Notes: a model not told the origin generated them from the letters alone. Positions 52,315 to 62,520 are shown, numbered from the stretch's first letter. The stretch is DNA of 64,000 bases from JAVKEN01 sp040221415 (GCA_040221415.1 JAVKEN010000009.1:1-64000), one strand, 5' to 3'. Numbers and translations are program-made.

Positions 52315-53144
52315 ATGGATTTAGCTAATTTATCAAACTCAATCAACTTGCCAACCAGAGACTCCATCTCTTCCAACCTAATCATGTTAGGTCCATCACT
52401 TGGAGCGTTATCCGGATCTTGATGCGTTTCCATAAACACCGCCGCTACTCCAACAGCAACAGCCGCCCTAGCAAGGGTTTTAGCAAATCTTCTATCTCCT
52501 CCTGAAGTTTTTCCTAAACCACCAGGTTGCTGAACTGAGTGCGTAGCATCAAAAATTATTGGCGCACCTGTAGTTTCTGCCATAATCTCTAATGACCGCA
52601 TATCAGATACAAGAGTGTTATACCCAAAACTTACTCCCCTTTCCGTAAGGGCAACATTATGATTTCCGAAATGATCTACTTTATCAACTATATTTTTAGC
52701 ATCGTAAGGAGATAAGAATTGGCCCTTTTTAATATTAAGAACTTTCCCTGTTTTAGCCGCAGCTTGTAACAAATCAGTTTGCCTACACAAAAAAGCAGGT
52801 ATTTGTATTACATCTACATAGTCTGCAATAATTGCGCATTGCTCCTCATTATGAACATCAGTGACAATTGGACAGCCAAATTCTGTTTTTATTCTTTTGA
52901 AAATTGGTAACGCATTCTCGAGCCCTACTCCTCTCTGCGAAGAATAGCTTGATCTATTAGCCTTATCATAAGAAGATTTATAAATGAAATTTATACCCAA
53001 CTTGTTACAAATTTTAGTGAGCGATTCAGCCATATAAAGCGAATGGTCCAAAGACTCTATTTGGCATGGCCCTGCAATTAATGCTAACGGCAAATCGTTT
53101 GCAATTTCAAAATCACTAATTTTAATTTTTCTATTTTTTACCAT
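52311..53144 (-). CDS. kdsA: 3-deoxy-8-phosphooctulonate synthase KdsA
   Basis: Condenses PEP and arabinose-5-phosphate to Kdo-8-phosphate for the LPS core. Motifs include LIAGPCQIES, YKSSYDKANRSS, GCPIVTDVH, KKGQFLSPYDAKN, LTERGVSFGYN and FDATHSVQQPGG. 277 residues, normal length. It follows pyrG with 14 bases of overlap and ends in a four-base overlap with convergent xerD. It implies that the cell makes Kdo, which many Anaplasmataceae lack. Confidence 0.96.
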   Translation of the reverse strand: MVKNRKIKISDFEIANDLPLALIAGPCQIESLDHSLYMAESLTKICNKLGINFIYKSSYDKANRSSYSSQRGVGLENALPIFKRIKTEFGCPIVTDVHNEEQCAIIADYVDVIQIPAFLCRQTDLLQAAAKTGKVLNIKKGQFLSPYDAKNIVDKVDHFGNHNVALTERGVSFGYNTLVSDMRSLEIMAETTGAPIIFDATHSVQQPGGLGKTSGGDRRFAKTLARAAVAVGVAAVFMETHQDPDNAPSDGPNMIRLEEMESLVGKLIEFDKLAKSI

Positions 53145-54762
53145 TTTGATCTCTTTTTATTGCTGCCCCTATTAAAGAACTAAACAACGGATGAGGAGCG
53201 AACGGTTTGGACAAAAACTCCGGATGAAACTGGACGGCGATCATCCATGGATGGCTTTTGTTTTCAACAATCTCCGCAAGTTTACCATCAGGAGACATAC
53301 CTGAAAATACTAAATCTTTCGCAGAAAGTTTATCTTTGTAGTTAATATTGAATTCATACCTGTGTCGGTGTCTTTCAGAAATTTGTCCTTTTTTATAAAT
53401 CTCATATGCTGTAGTGCCTTTTTCAACAACACACGGATATGCACCGAGACGCATTGTTCCTCCTAAGTCATCATCTTTGCTCCGAAGCTCTTTAGTACTT
53501 CCCTTGCTCCACTCAGTCATTAAGCCAATTACTGGATCATTACATTTACCAAACTCTGAAGAACAAGCATCTGGAATCCCTATAACGTTCCTAGCATACT
53601 CAACCACTGTAAGTTGCATACCTAAACATATGCCCAAGATCGGTACGTTATTTTCTCTAGAGTATTTTATTGCTAATATTTTTCCTTCAATACCCTCGTT
53701 GCCAAATCCCCCAGGCACAACGACAGCATCTAAAGCATTCATTCTCTCATCAACATTATCTTCTTTTAGTCTTCGCGCATTAATCCATTTAATATTAACA
53801 GTCACCTCTTTATCGATGGCAGCATGTTTTATAGCTTCCACTAAAGACAAATACGCATCATGCAAATTATATTTTCCGACTATACCAAGTGTTATTTCGT
53901 TTTTTGCGTTTTTTATTTTATGATTTATTTGCTCCCATTTAGACAAATCAGGTTTATTATTATTTAACCCAAAAGAATCTAATAACGCTCTGTCAAATCC
54001 AGCCTCATGATAGCTTAACGGAGCTTCGTAGATAATTTTTACATCTAATGCAGGTATCACTCTATCAATATGAACATTACAGAATAGAGCTATTTTTTTT
54101 AATTCTGATTCAGGAATGTCTTTTGAAGATCTGCATAATAAAATATCTGGCTGAATACCAATAGCTCTGAGCTCTTTTACAGAGTGCTGGGTTGGCTTTG
54201 TTTTCAATTCTTTTGCAGCAGCTACGTATGGCAACAACGTCAAATGAACAAATTTAGCATCGTCTGGTTGCAACTCGTTTCTTATTTGCCTTATAGCTTC
54301 GAAATAAGGTAACGCTTCTATATCACCTACCGTTCCGCCAATTTCACATAAAACAAAATCGTAATTATCTGACTTAGTAAAAATAAATTCCTTTATCAAA
54401 TTCGTTACATGAGGAATAACTTGAACTGTTCCACCTAAATATTCGCCTCTTCTCTCGCGCTGCAGAAGAGTTGAATAGATTTTACCAGACGTAACATTGT
54501 CATATTTAGTTGATGTAATACCGACAAATCTCTCATAATGCCCTAGATCAAGATCTGTTTCTGCACCATCATCCGTAACAAAAACCTCGCCATGTTGAGT
54601 CGGACTCATTGTGCCAGGATCGATGTTTAGATACGGATCCAATTTACGCAAACAAACTTTATAACCTCTGGCTTGTAGCAATGCACCTAAACTGGCAGAA
54701 GCTAAACCTTTACCCAATGAGGAAACTACACCACCAGTTATAAAGACAAATTTTGTTTTCAT
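53131..54762 (-). CDS. pyrG: CTP synthase
   Basis: Amidates UTP to CTP. The N-terminal synthase domain opens FVFITGGVVSSLGKGLASAS and contains DPYLNIDPGTMSPTQHGEV. The glutaminase half has LGICLGMQL (catalytic Cys) and AVQFHPEF (His/Glu triad). 543 residues, complete. It begins one base inside the secG stop and overlaps kdsA. Confidence 0.97.
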   Translation of the reverse strand: MKTKFVFITGGVVSSLGKGLASASLGALLQARGYKVCLRKLDPYLNIDPGTMSPTQHGEVFVTDDGAETDLDLGHYERFVGITSTKYDNVTSGKIYSTLLQRERRGEYLGGTVQVIPHVTNLIKEFIFTKSDNYDFVLCEIGGTVGDIEALPYFEAIRQIRNELQPDDAKFVHLTLLPYVAAAKELKTKPTQHSVKELRAIGIQPDILLCRSSKDIPESELKKIALFCNVHIDRVIPALDVKIIYEAPLSYHEAGFDRALLDSFGLNNNKPDLSKWEQINHKIKNAKNEITLGIVGKYNLHDAYLSLVEAIKHAAIDKEVTVNIKWINARRLKEDNVDERMNALDAVVVPGGFGNEGIEGKILAIKYSRENNVPILGICLGMQLTVVEYARNVIGIPDACSSEFGKCNDPVIGLMTEWSKGSTKELRSKDDDLGGTMRLGAYPCVVEKGTTAYEIYKKGQISERHRHRYEFNINYKDKLSAKDLVFSGMSPDGKLAEIVENKSHPWMIAVQFHPEFLSKPFAPHPLFSSLIGAAIKRDQNGKK

Positions 54763-55064
54763 TATTGAGCGATAGGAATAGAGCTTTGTTGTTTTTCCTG
54801 TTTCTCTATTTTTGTTACAATATTATCTTTACTCTCACGTAAAGATAAATTTGCTAGGACAATGCAGTTGATTATGAATAAAGCAAAAAGTACTGTAGTT
54901 ACTTTTGATAAAAAATTAGCAGTGGATTTTGCAGAAAAAATTGCATCGTGACCTGAGCCACCACTTAAACCCTGAAGACCATCAGATTGAGATCTTTGCA
55001 GCAATATTGAGCCCACAAGCAAAACTGCAATTATAATATGAACAACCATCAATACCGTTTCCAT
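54762..55064 (-). CDS. secG: Preprotein translocase subunit SecG
   Basis: Two membrane segments (about residues 3-20 and 55-74) flank the SecG-type loop LQRSQSDGLQGLSGGSGHD, ending in a short acidic/basic tail. It supports the SecYEG channel. 100 residues. The start follows the tpiA stop with no gap, the classic tpiA-secG-pyrG order. Confidence 0.93.
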   Translation of the reverse strand: METVLMVVHIIIAVLLVGSILLQRSQSDGLQGLSGGSGHDAIFSAKSTANFLSKVTTVLFALFIINCIVLANLSLRESKDNIVTKIEKQEKQQSSIPIAQ

Positions 55065-55799
55065 TTAAACCTCACTAGCTAATGAAATAATTTTAGTAAA
55101 CTCGTCAATCTTAAGACTTGCGCCACCTACCAACAGACCTGAAATATTTGAACAAGCCATAATGCTTTGGCAGTTAGTCGATTTAACCGAGCCACCATAC
55201 AATATGCAGGCATTATTTTCAAATGAATTAAGTTTTTTTAATTCTGCTAAAATAACATGAGATGCAAATTCAATATCCTCAGTAGTGGGAATCTTTCCAG
55301 ATCCTATTGCCCAAACTGGTTCATATGCGACAATAAATTTTTTCATCTTTCTATTTGGAGTCGACTCGGAGACTTGTTTCTTTAAAACATTAGCCGTCAT
55401 CCCCGATTCTTTCTCTTTTAAAGTCTCGCCAACACATATAATAGGCAACATATCACTACTTATAACTTGCTCTGCTTTTTCTTTTGCTAAGATGCTGTTT
55501 TCATTATGCATATTTCTTCTTTCAGAGTGACCAACAATTACATATTTACACCCCAAATCTTTTAGCTGTTTTGCACTAACCTCACCTGTATGGGCTCCCT
55601 CTCTATACTCAGATACATTTTGTGCAGCAAGGCATAGGTTTGATTTACCAATTATATGCAAATATGGGAAAGAAGGCGCTATCACGATCTCATCAAGGAT
55701 TTGTCTTTCATCCAAGAATCTCTTGAGTTGCGCAGACAATTCTTCGCTCGAAGAAGAACTCATATACATCTTCCAATTTCCAACAATTAATTTTTTCAT
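55065..55799 (-). CDS. tpiA: Triosephosphate isomerase
   Basis: Interconverts DHAP and glyceraldehyde-3-phosphate. The catalytic residues appear in LIVGNWKMY (Asn, Lys), YVIVGHSERR (His) and VAYEPVWAIGSGK (Glu), and the phosphate loop is ILYGGSVKSTN. 244 residues. It heads tpiA-secG-pyrG-kdsA and fits the C3/gluconeogenic set with glpX and ppdK. Confidence 0.97.
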   Translation of the reverse strand: MKKLIVGNWKMYMSSSSSEELSAQLKRFLDERQILDEIVIAPSFPYLHIIGKSNLCLAAQNVSEYREGAHTGEVSAKQLKDLGCKYVIVGHSERRNMHNENSILAKEKAEQVISSDMLPIICVGETLKEKESGMTANVLKKQVSESTPNRKMKKFIVAYEPVWAIGSGKIPTTEDIEFASHVILAELKKLNSFENNACILYGGSVKSTNCQSIMACSNISGLLVGGASLKIDEFTKIISLASEV

Positions 55800-55892
55800 A
55801 TCATAACTCCATCTCTGAGAATGATTATAACTAAATAAATTTCAAATTCTATTATTTGAATCACTTAATATTTACGCTTGGTTAATAACTGA

Positions 55893-55921
55893 TTGATATA
55901 GAGGCAAAAAAATGCTATTTT
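55893..55921 (+). promoter_or_regulatory. Candidate queD promoter
   Basis: TTGATA (55893-55898), 17 bases, TATTTT (55916-55921), about 25 bases before the ATG at 55947. The -35 matches 5/6 and the -10 4/6. No clear RBS follows, so the leader is short and weakly marked. Confidence 0.4.
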
Positions 55922-55946
55922 TCATCACTATTTTATACGCTACTTT

Positions 55947-56378
55947 ATGATTAGATGCACTAAAACCATTTCATTTGATGCCGCTCACAGAATAATAGGC
56001 CACGAAGGTAAATGTAAGTTTTTACATGGACATAGATATGTTTGTGAAGTTACTTTTGCATCGCCAGAATTAAATGACATGGGAATGGTAATAGATTTTG
56101 GTCATATAAAAGATCGATTAGGGAAATGGATAGATGAGCATTTTGACCATAATCTTATTCTAGCAAAAGCAGATATAAATTTGATCAAAAGCTTAAAAAG
56201 CACCACTGAACAAACAATCTATCTAATGGAAAAAACTCCAACTGCTGAAAATATGGCTCTTCATATATTAAATGATATTTGCCCGACACTATTCCAAGAT
56301 GAAAAGGCATATTGTGAAAAAATCAGATTATACGAATCTGCTAATAGCTACGTAGAAGTATTTAGAACAAATAAGTGA
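55947..56378 (+). CDS. queD: 6-carboxy-5,6,7,8-tetrahydropterin synthase QueD
   Basis: Converts dihydroneopterin triphosphate to 6-carboxytetrahydropterin, the second step toward queuosine. The PTPS motifs are SFDAAHRI (zinc His), GKCKFLHGHRY (catalytic Cys and zinc HGH), GMVIDFGHIK and LDHNLIL-like FDHNLIL, with PTAENMALHI. 143 residues. It stands alone between divergent operons; queH lies about 11 kb away. A folate-type PTPS role is less likely. Confidence 0.93.
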   Translation: MIRCTKTISFDAAHRIIGHEGKCKFLHGHRYVCEVTFASPELNDMGMVIDFGHIKDRLGKWIDEHFDHNLILAKADINLIKSLKSTTEQTIYLMEKTPTAENMALHILNDICPTLFQDEKAYCEKIRLYESANSYVEVFRTNK

Positions 56379-56379
56379 T

Positions 56380-59040
56380 TTATTTTATCGCAGCATGTGC
56401 CGCAGCCAACCTAGCAATTGGAATTCTAAAAGGAGAACATGACACATAGGTTAAGTTTTGTTTGTGACAAAACTCAATGGATCTTGGGTCGCCTCCATGC
56501 TCACCGCAGATGCCTAATTTGAATTCCGCCTTCACTGATCGCGCTTTAGAAGCAGATATCTTAATTAACTCACCGACCCCTTCTTGATCCAAAGAAACAA
56601 ATGGATCATCTTCCATAATCTTATCATCAAGATATTTAGTGATAAACTCAGACGAATCATCACGAGACATACCATAAGAGGTTTGTGTTAAATCATTTGT
56701 TCCATAACTAAAATAATCTACATGATGTGCTATTTTATCAGAAATAAGGGCTGCTCTCGGGAGCTCGATCATTGTACCCACACTACACTCAATTTTATGA
56801 TTTGATTCTTTTTCAACCGCATCCTTCACTTCAATAATTAAATCACGCATGATTTTTATTTCTTTCTCAGTAGAAATCAAAGGAACCATAATTTCTATAT
56901 TAGGTTTAAAATCATATTTTTTAGACACATCAACATAGGCCTCAAAAATAGCCTGGGACTGCATTTTATATATTTCCGGGTAAGAAATGCCTAACCTTGC
57001 ACCTCTATGACCAAGCATTGGATTTGCTTCGTGCAACTTCTCACATCTGTCCCGAATGTAAGAAACATCCATGTCAGTTGCCTGAGCTAAAGTCTCGATC
57101 TCTTCATCTGTATGAGGCAGAAATTCGTGCAGAGGAGGATCAAGCAATCTAATGTTCACTGGTTTATTTTTCATTAATTGAAAAATTTCATAGAAATCTT
57201 GCTTTTGCATTGGAAGAATTTCATCAAGAGCTTCCCTTCTTTGTTCAGATTGACTTGCAATAATCATCTTCCTGACCGACAAAATACGTTCACTATCAAA
57301 AAACATATGCTCAGTACGACACAAACCAATACCTTCTGCTCCAAACTTAATAGCTGTGCTAACATCAAGTGATGTTTCAGCATTTGTTCTGACTTGTAAT
57401 TTTTTATATCTATCTGCCCAAGACATAATTGTAAGGAAATCTTTGGTTAAAGTTGGCAATGTTGTAGGTATATTACCTTCATACACCTCTCCTAGCGAAC
57501 CATCTATGGTAATATGTTCTCCTGCATGTATTTTAGTTCCATTTTCACATACCATGTAGCCATTATTCTGATTTACAGTAATTTTTCCTGCACCGGCAAC
57601 GCACGCTCTACCCATTCCTCTAGCAACCACAGCTGCATGCGATGTCATACCTCCTCTTGCAGTTAGAATCCCTTGCGCAGCATTCATACCATGTATGTCT
57701 TCTGGACTAGTCTCAACTCTAACCAAAATTACCTTCTCACCGTTGACATGCATTCTCTCTGCATCATTTGCAGTAAAAACAACCTTACCAGTAGCTGCAC
57801 CAGGAGAAGCCGGTAAACCTTTTGCAATTATGACTTTTTTTGCTTTTGGATCTAACGCGGGATGCAATAACTGATCCAGAGATTCTGGCTCAATTTTAAG
57901 CAAAGCTTCTTTCTCACTGATTAAACCTTCCGACACAAGGTCATAAGCTATTTTTATTGCTGCAGCTGCAGTTCTTTTTCCAGATCTAGTTTGCAACATC
58001 CATAATTTTTTATCTTGAACTGTAAACTCTATATCCTGCATATCTCGATAATGAGACTCTAAAATTTGTGCCATTTTTATAAATTCTTGATATATCTCTG
58101 GCATCGTTTCTTCCATTGATAGAAGATCTGATTGAGTCTCAATTTTATTTTTTTCAGATATTGGTTGTGGAGTTCTAATTCCAGCAACTACATCTTCACC
58201 TTGAGCATTTATTAGATATTCTCCATAAATATTTGCATCTCCGGTAGATGGGTTTCTTGTGAATGCAACACCTGTTGCACTTGTTTCTCCAAGATTTCCG
58301 AATACCATGGATTGAACATTTACTGCAGTGCCCCATTCTTCAGGAATTTTATTGATCCTTCTATAAACCTTGGCCCTGTGGCACATCCATGATTTAAATA
58401 CAGCTTCAATAGCTCCCCACAGCTGTTTGCTTGCGATTTGAGGAAACTCCTGGTCTGTTTCTTCTTTTACTATTGCCTTAAATCTGTTTACCAATTCATA
58501 CAAATCATCAGCATCTAACTCTGAATCATTTGTAACAGATTTATCCATCTTTACCGTCTCAATTGCCTCTTCAAACAAATGATGATCAACATCTAGCACA
58601 ACATCAGAATACATCTGAATAAAGCGACGATAGCTGTCATAAGCAAATCTTTTACCACCCTTAGCTGCCAAGCCTTGCACTGTATCATCGTTAAGGCCCA
58701 GATTAAGAACCGTGTCCATCATTCCCGGCATTGAAACTCTTGCACCGGATCTAACGGAAACTAGTAATGGATTTGTTTTATCGCCAAACCTTAGTCCAAG
58801 TTCTGACTCTATTTTTGCAATTGAATTATTGACTTGATTTACTAAATCTTTAGGAAGATTCTCACCATTTTCATAATAATGAACACAAGCAGAAGTTGTA
58901 ATTGTAAAACCATAAGGTACTGGTAAACCTATGTTACACATCTCAGCAAGGTTAGCCCCCTTACCGCCCAGTAAGTTACGCATACTAGCATTTCCCTCTG
59001 CGGATCCATTGCCAAAAACATAAGTCCATTTTTCTGCCAT
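56380..59040 (-). CDS. ppdK: Pyruvate, phosphate dikinase
   Basis: Interconverts pyruvate + ATP + Pi with PEP + AMP + PPi. It has the N-terminal ATP-grasp part (LGGKGANLAEM, RSGARVSMPGMMDTVLNLG), the swivelling His domain (GGMTSHAAVVARGMG) and the C-terminal PEP barrel with GICGEHGGD (catalytic Cys). The start is the ATG at 59040 with GGAG six bases upstream; a TTG at 59052 adds four residues. 886 residues. It is typical of Rickettsiales and alphaproteobacteria and supplies PEP for gluconeogenesis and kdsA. Confidence 0.96.
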   Translation of the reverse strand: MAEKWTYVFGNGSAEGNASMRNLLGGKGANLAEMCNIGLPVPYGFTITTSACVHYYENGENLPKDLVNQVNNSIAKIESELGLRFGDKTNPLLVSVRSGARVSMPGMMDTVLNLGLNDDTVQGLAAKGGKRFAYDSYRRFIQMYSDVVLDVDHHLFEEAIETVKMDKSVTNDSELDADDLYELVNRFKAIVKEETDQEFPQIASKQLWGAIEAVFKSWMCHRAKVYRRINKIPEEWGTAVNVQSMVFGNLGETSATGVAFTRNPSTGDANIYGEYLINAQGEDVVAGIRTPQPISEKNKIETQSDLLSMEETMPEIYQEFIKMAQILESHYRDMQDIEFTVQDKKLWMLQTRSGKRTAAAAIKIAYDLVSEGLISEKEALLKIEPESLDQLLHPALDPKAKKVIIAKGLPASPGAATGKVVFTANDAERMHVNGEKVILVRVETSPEDIHGMNAAQGILTARGGMTSHAAVVARGMGRACVAGAGKITVNQNNGYMVCENGTKIHAGEHITIDGSLGEVYEGNIPTTLPTLTKDFLTIMSWADRYKKLQVRTNAETSLDVSTAIKFGAEGIGLCRTEHMFFDSERILSVRKMIIASQSEQRREALDEILPMQKQDFYEIFQLMKNKPVNIRLLDPPLHEFLPHTDEEIETLAQATDMDVSYIRDRCEKLHEANPMLGHRGARLGISYPEIYKMQSQAIFEAYVDVSKKYDFKPNIEIMVPLISTEKEIKIMRDLIIEVKDAVEKESNHKIECSVGTMIELPRAALISDKIAHHVDYFSYGTNDLTQTSYGMSRDDSSEFITKYLDDKIMEDDPFVSLDQEGVGELIKISASKARSVKAEFKLGICGEHGGDPRSIEFCHKQNLTYVSCSPFRIPIARLAAAHAAIK

Positions 59041-59052
59041 CACGATCTCCAA

Positions 59053-61071
59053 TTAAATCTTAGAACAATCTACAATTTTATTCACCATCTCTAATACCGA
59101 CTTTAACAAAGAAAGTCGATTATTTCTTATACTCAAATCTTTATCTAGTACCATCAATTCGTCAAAAAACTTTGTAACAAGCTTAGAAATTCCTCCAAAT
59201 TGATTCAAAGCTTCTATATAATTTTTGTCTTTGATAAAGCTATTAATTAAATCTTTATCTTTTAAAACTTGATTATACAAATCCAGCTCGGAACTCTCAG
59301 TAAACAACTTAGGGTTTGCAATAAATTCAACACTCTTTGCACTCGCTAAAATATTATTGATTCGTTTTACAGATTGATAGATTTCCTTGCCGTTATCAGT
59401 CACAAAAAACTCAGAAATTGTCTTTGCTTTTGAATACTCATCAAAATAATTATTATCCAGAACAATTGCGTTAACTTCCTCTACTGCAAAACCTTCATCC
59501 TTCAGAAATTGTTTAAATCTTTCATCAATATAATTTTTCACTTCTACTTCTAAAGAAGCTGAAGCATTAAACATCTTAGACACATATTCAATCAAAGAAT
59601 CAAAAGTGAAATCTAATTTTTTATCTAAAATAATTCTAATAATTCCTATTGCAGCTCTCCTAAGGGCAAACGGGTCCTTTGAGCTAGTAGGCTTCTCATC
59701 AACACTAAACAACCCAACAATAGAATCTATTTTATCTGCAATCGAAACAATAGATGCCTCAAGGGACTCAGGACATGGATCGTCTCTACCCACAGGCCAA
59801 TAATGCTGCTCTATTGCTGAAGCCACAATCTTGTCTTCACCATCATGCAATGCAAAATATTTACCCATTGTACCTTGTAGGTCAGTAAATTCAAAAACTG
59901 TCTCAGCAACAAGGTCAGCCTTACATAACCTTGCAACACTTGAAACCTTTTTCGTAGAAATTCCTATCTCGTTAGCAATAAAACTAGCTATTTTTGCAAT
60001 TCTGACTGACTTGTCATAAATAGATCCTATTTTTGAATGAAATGTAACTTTCTTAAGTTCTGGTATTCTATCTTCTAACGATTTCTTCAAATCGTTTTCA
60101 TAGAAAAATTTGGCATCATGTAACCTTGCTTCAAGAACTTTTTTATTTCCTTCAACAACCAGATTTTCATCCGTTGATTTGATATTAGAAATTACAGCAA
60201 AATAAGGAGAAAAGTTTCCATGCTTATCAGTAAAAGGAAAATATTTCTGATTTAATACCATACTAGTAATCAAAATTTCTGGAGGCAAATTTAGAAATTC
60301 ATCTGAAATTCGAGATATAATAACTTTCGGAAATTCAACTAATCCGGTTACTTCATCAATTAGTGACTTGCTAGCATTAAGCTTTATATTATGTTGTTTT
60401 GACAGACTCTCTACTTGAGATAATATTTCATCTCTGCGTTCGTCTTGATCCAAAACGACATACGATTTATTTAATGTGTCAAAATAATCTGCAGGTGTTG
60501 TTACTTTAATTTCCCCTGGCGACATGAATCGATGACCGAAGGTTTTACTATTTGATCTTAGGCCAGCAAAATTCACATCAACAATTTCTGAATCAAATAA
60601 GCATAAAATATTTCTTATAGGTCTTACCCATTTAGTCCTGGTCGATTCCCATTGCATTGTCTTTGGCCAACGAAACTGCTTTAATATATTTAGCACTATG
60701 TCTTGTAAAACTGCTATGGTTTTTCTCTCTGAAGATTGCTTAATAGCGAAAAAATATTTTTTACCATTAATCTCTTTCTGAAGAAGGTCATCGTGTTTTA
60801 AATTATTAGATTTACAGAACCCATCTATTGCTTTTTCTGGGGCACTTATTGATGGACCTTTTAACTCCTCAGAATCTGAAACAATGCTCTCGGGGACATT
60901 TTTAACTAACAATACTAATCTTTGGGGTGTCACAAACGATTTAACTTCCTTAAAAGACACTTTACTAAAACTAGCCTCTTTTAAAAAGAGGTCATTCATT
61001 CTCTCTTTGGCATCAAGCTGCATACGAGCGGGAATCTCTTCAGAATAAATCTCTAGTAAAAAATCACCCAT
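59053..61071 (-). CDS. glyS: Glycine-tRNA ligase beta subunit
   Basis: Large subunit of the alpha2beta2 glycyl-tRNA synthetase. It has the typical start GDFLLEIYSEEIPARMQ, then RWPKTMQWESTRTKWVRPIR, the HD-like segment and a C-terminal anticodon-binding helical part. The start is the ATG at 61071 with GGAG upstream, giving 672 residues and an eight-base overlap with glyQ. A longer frame begins inside glyQ and is rejected. Confidence 0.95.
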   Translation of the reverse strand: MGDFLLEIYSEEIPARMQLDAKERMNDLFLKEASFSKVSFKEVKSFVTPQRLVLLVKNVPESIVSDSEELKGPSISAPEKAIDGFCKSNNLKHDDLLQKEINGKKYFFAIKQSSERKTIAVLQDIVLNILKQFRWPKTMQWESTRTKWVRPIRNILCLFDSEIVDVNFAGLRSNSKTFGHRFMSPGEIKVTTPADYFDTLNKSYVVLDQDERRDEILSQVESLSKQHNIKLNASKSLIDEVTGLVEFPKVIISRISDEFLNLPPEILITSMVLNQKYFPFTDKHGNFSPYFAVISNIKSTDENLVVEGNKKVLEARLHDAKFFYENDLKKSLEDRIPELKKVTFHSKIGSIYDKSVRIAKIASFIANEIGISTKKVSSVARLCKADLVAETVFEFTDLQGTMGKYFALHDGEDKIVASAIEQHYWPVGRDDPCPESLEASIVSIADKIDSIVGLFSVDEKPTSSKDPFALRRAAIGIIRIILDKKLDFTFDSLIEYVSKMFNASASLEVEVKNYIDERFKQFLKDEGFAVEEVNAIVLDNNYFDEYSKAKTISEFFVTDNGKEIYQSVKRINNILASAKSVEFIANPKLFTESSELDLYNQVLKDKDLINSFIKDKNYIEALNQFGGISKLVTKFFDELMVLDKDLSIRNNRLSLLKSVLEMVNKIVDCSKI

Positions 61072-61945
61072 TTTTTTTCTCCAATTCGAGCCATTTTTTA
61101 CAACATTGCTTAACCATATCTCGAACTCTTGAAATATATTCACCTCTTTCTGTTACACTCAATACACCCATAGCATCAAGAGTATTAAATAGGTGACTTG
61201 CTTTAATGCAGAATTCGTATGCAGGTATTGGTAAATCAACTCCTACTAACCTTTTAACCTCTTTCTCTGAATCATTAAAGTGAGTGCTTAACATGCCAAC
61301 ATTCGCACTCTCCAGAGAGTATCTTGAATATTGATACTCACTGTCTAAATATAAATCTGAGTATTTCTTCTGCATGCCAGCGTCAGTAGATTCATTCAGT
61401 AATAAATCTTTTATGTCCTTCTTATTTTGCAGATAAAGAGCTATTCTTTCTAATCCGTACGTTAACTCTCCTGACACAACCTCGCATTCAATTCCCCCCA
61501 TTTGTTGCATATATGTAAACTGAGACACCTCCATGCCATCACACCACACCTCCCAACCAAGACCAGAAGCTCCTAAAGTTGGACTCTCCCAGTCATCTTC
61601 AACAAATCTAATATCATGCTTTTTTGGATCTATACCCAAATATTCTAAACTTTTTAAATACAACTCCTGAATATTTGATGGCGAAGGCTTGAGAATAACT
61701 TGAAATTGATGATATTTAAAAAGTCTATTAGGATGCTGTCCATAACGACCATCTGTTGGCCTTCTTGAAGGCTGAACATAAGCTAATTTATATGGTTTAC
61801 TGCCTAGCGTAAGAAAGCTTGTTGCTGTGTGAAAAGTACCAGCTCCCATCTCCAAATCATAAGGCTGCAAAATTACACATCCCTGCTTATGCCAATACTC
61901 TTGTAAAAGAAAAATTAAACCTTGGAATGATTTGGCCGTGAACAT
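61064..61945 (-). CDS. glyQ: Glycine-tRNA ligase alpha subunit
   Basis: Catalytic subunit of bacterial-type GlyRS. Clear blocks are FQGLIFLLQEYWHKQGCVI, QPYDLEMGAGTFHTATSF, YVQPSRRPTDGRYG and WEVWCDGMEVSQFTYMQQ. 293 residues, normal. It precedes glyS with overlap and follows frr by eight bases. Confidence 0.97.
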   Translation of the reverse strand: MFTAKSFQGLIFLLQEYWHKQGCVILQPYDLEMGAGTFHTATSFLTLGSKPYKLAYVQPSRRPTDGRYGQHPNRLFKYHQFQVILKPSPSNIQELYLKSLEYLGIDPKKHDIRFVEDDWESPTLGASGLGWEVWCDGMEVSQFTYMQQMGGIECEVVSGELTYGLERIALYLQNKKDIKDLLLNESTDAGMQKKYSDLYLDSEYQYSRYSLESANVGMLSTHFNDSEKEVKRLVGVDLPIPAYEFCIKASHLFNTLDAMGVLSVTERGEYISRVRDMVKQCCKKWLELEKKNG

Positions 61946-61953
61946 ATCAGACC

Positions 61954-62511
61954 TTATACCCGCATTATCTCTTTTTCACGTGATGATAAAGAAGTATCGA
62001 TTTTACTTATAAATTCATCAGTAATTTTCTGCACATCATCACTAGCCTTATGCATATCATCTTCCGATATATCTTTAGATTTTTCTAATTTTTTTATCTC
62101 ATCCATTGCATCACGACGAATATTACGCACAGCAATTTTTGTTTGCTCGGAATATTTAGATGCAAGTTTTACCAATTCTTTTCTTCTCTCTTCGCTCAAA
62201 GGGGGAATTGGTATGCGTACTAGCTGACCATCAGCTGAAGCATTAACACCTAAATCAGAAATATTAATAGCTCTTTCCACTGAACTCACTAACCCTTTAT
62301 CCCACACTTGAACAACTAACAATTTTGCATCTTGAGCAGAAACTGATCCGACTTGATTAATTGGCATCATACTGCCATAGGCCTCAACCATAATATGCTC
62401 GAGAAAACTTGGGGTAGCTCTACCAGTTCTAATGCCCTTTAACTCACTTATTAAATTGTTTAAAGAGTTATCCATTTTCTTTTTTATTTGAGACTTAATA
62501 TCTTCAATCAT
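61954..62511 (-). CDS. frr: Ribosome recycling factor
   Basis: Releases ribosomes after termination with EF-G. The helical protein contains LKGIRTGRATPSFLE, GSVSAQDAKLLVVQVWD, VRIPIPPLSEERRKELVK and AVRNIRRDA. 185 residues. It follows pyrH by nine bases in the tsf-pyrH-frr operon. Confidence 0.97.
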   Translation of the reverse strand: MIEDIKSQIKKKMDNSLNNLISELKGIRTGRATPSFLEHIMVEAYGSMMPINQVGSVSAQDAKLLVVQVWDKGLVSSVERAINISDLGVNASADGQLVRIPIPPLSEERRKELVKLASKYSEQTKIAVRNIRRDAMDEIKKLEKSKDISEDDMHKASDDVQKITDEFISKIDTSLSSREKEIMRV

Positions 62512-62520
62512 AATTCAAAA

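Noticed and set aside
53414..53923. Open frame on the plus strand inside pyrG
   Set aside because: It is antisense to conserved CTP synthase and has no start signal or recognisable domain.
55800..55946. Possible preQ1 riboswitch before queD
   Set aside because: No recognisable C-rich loop and A-rich tail pairing; only AT-rich DNA with a candidate promoter.
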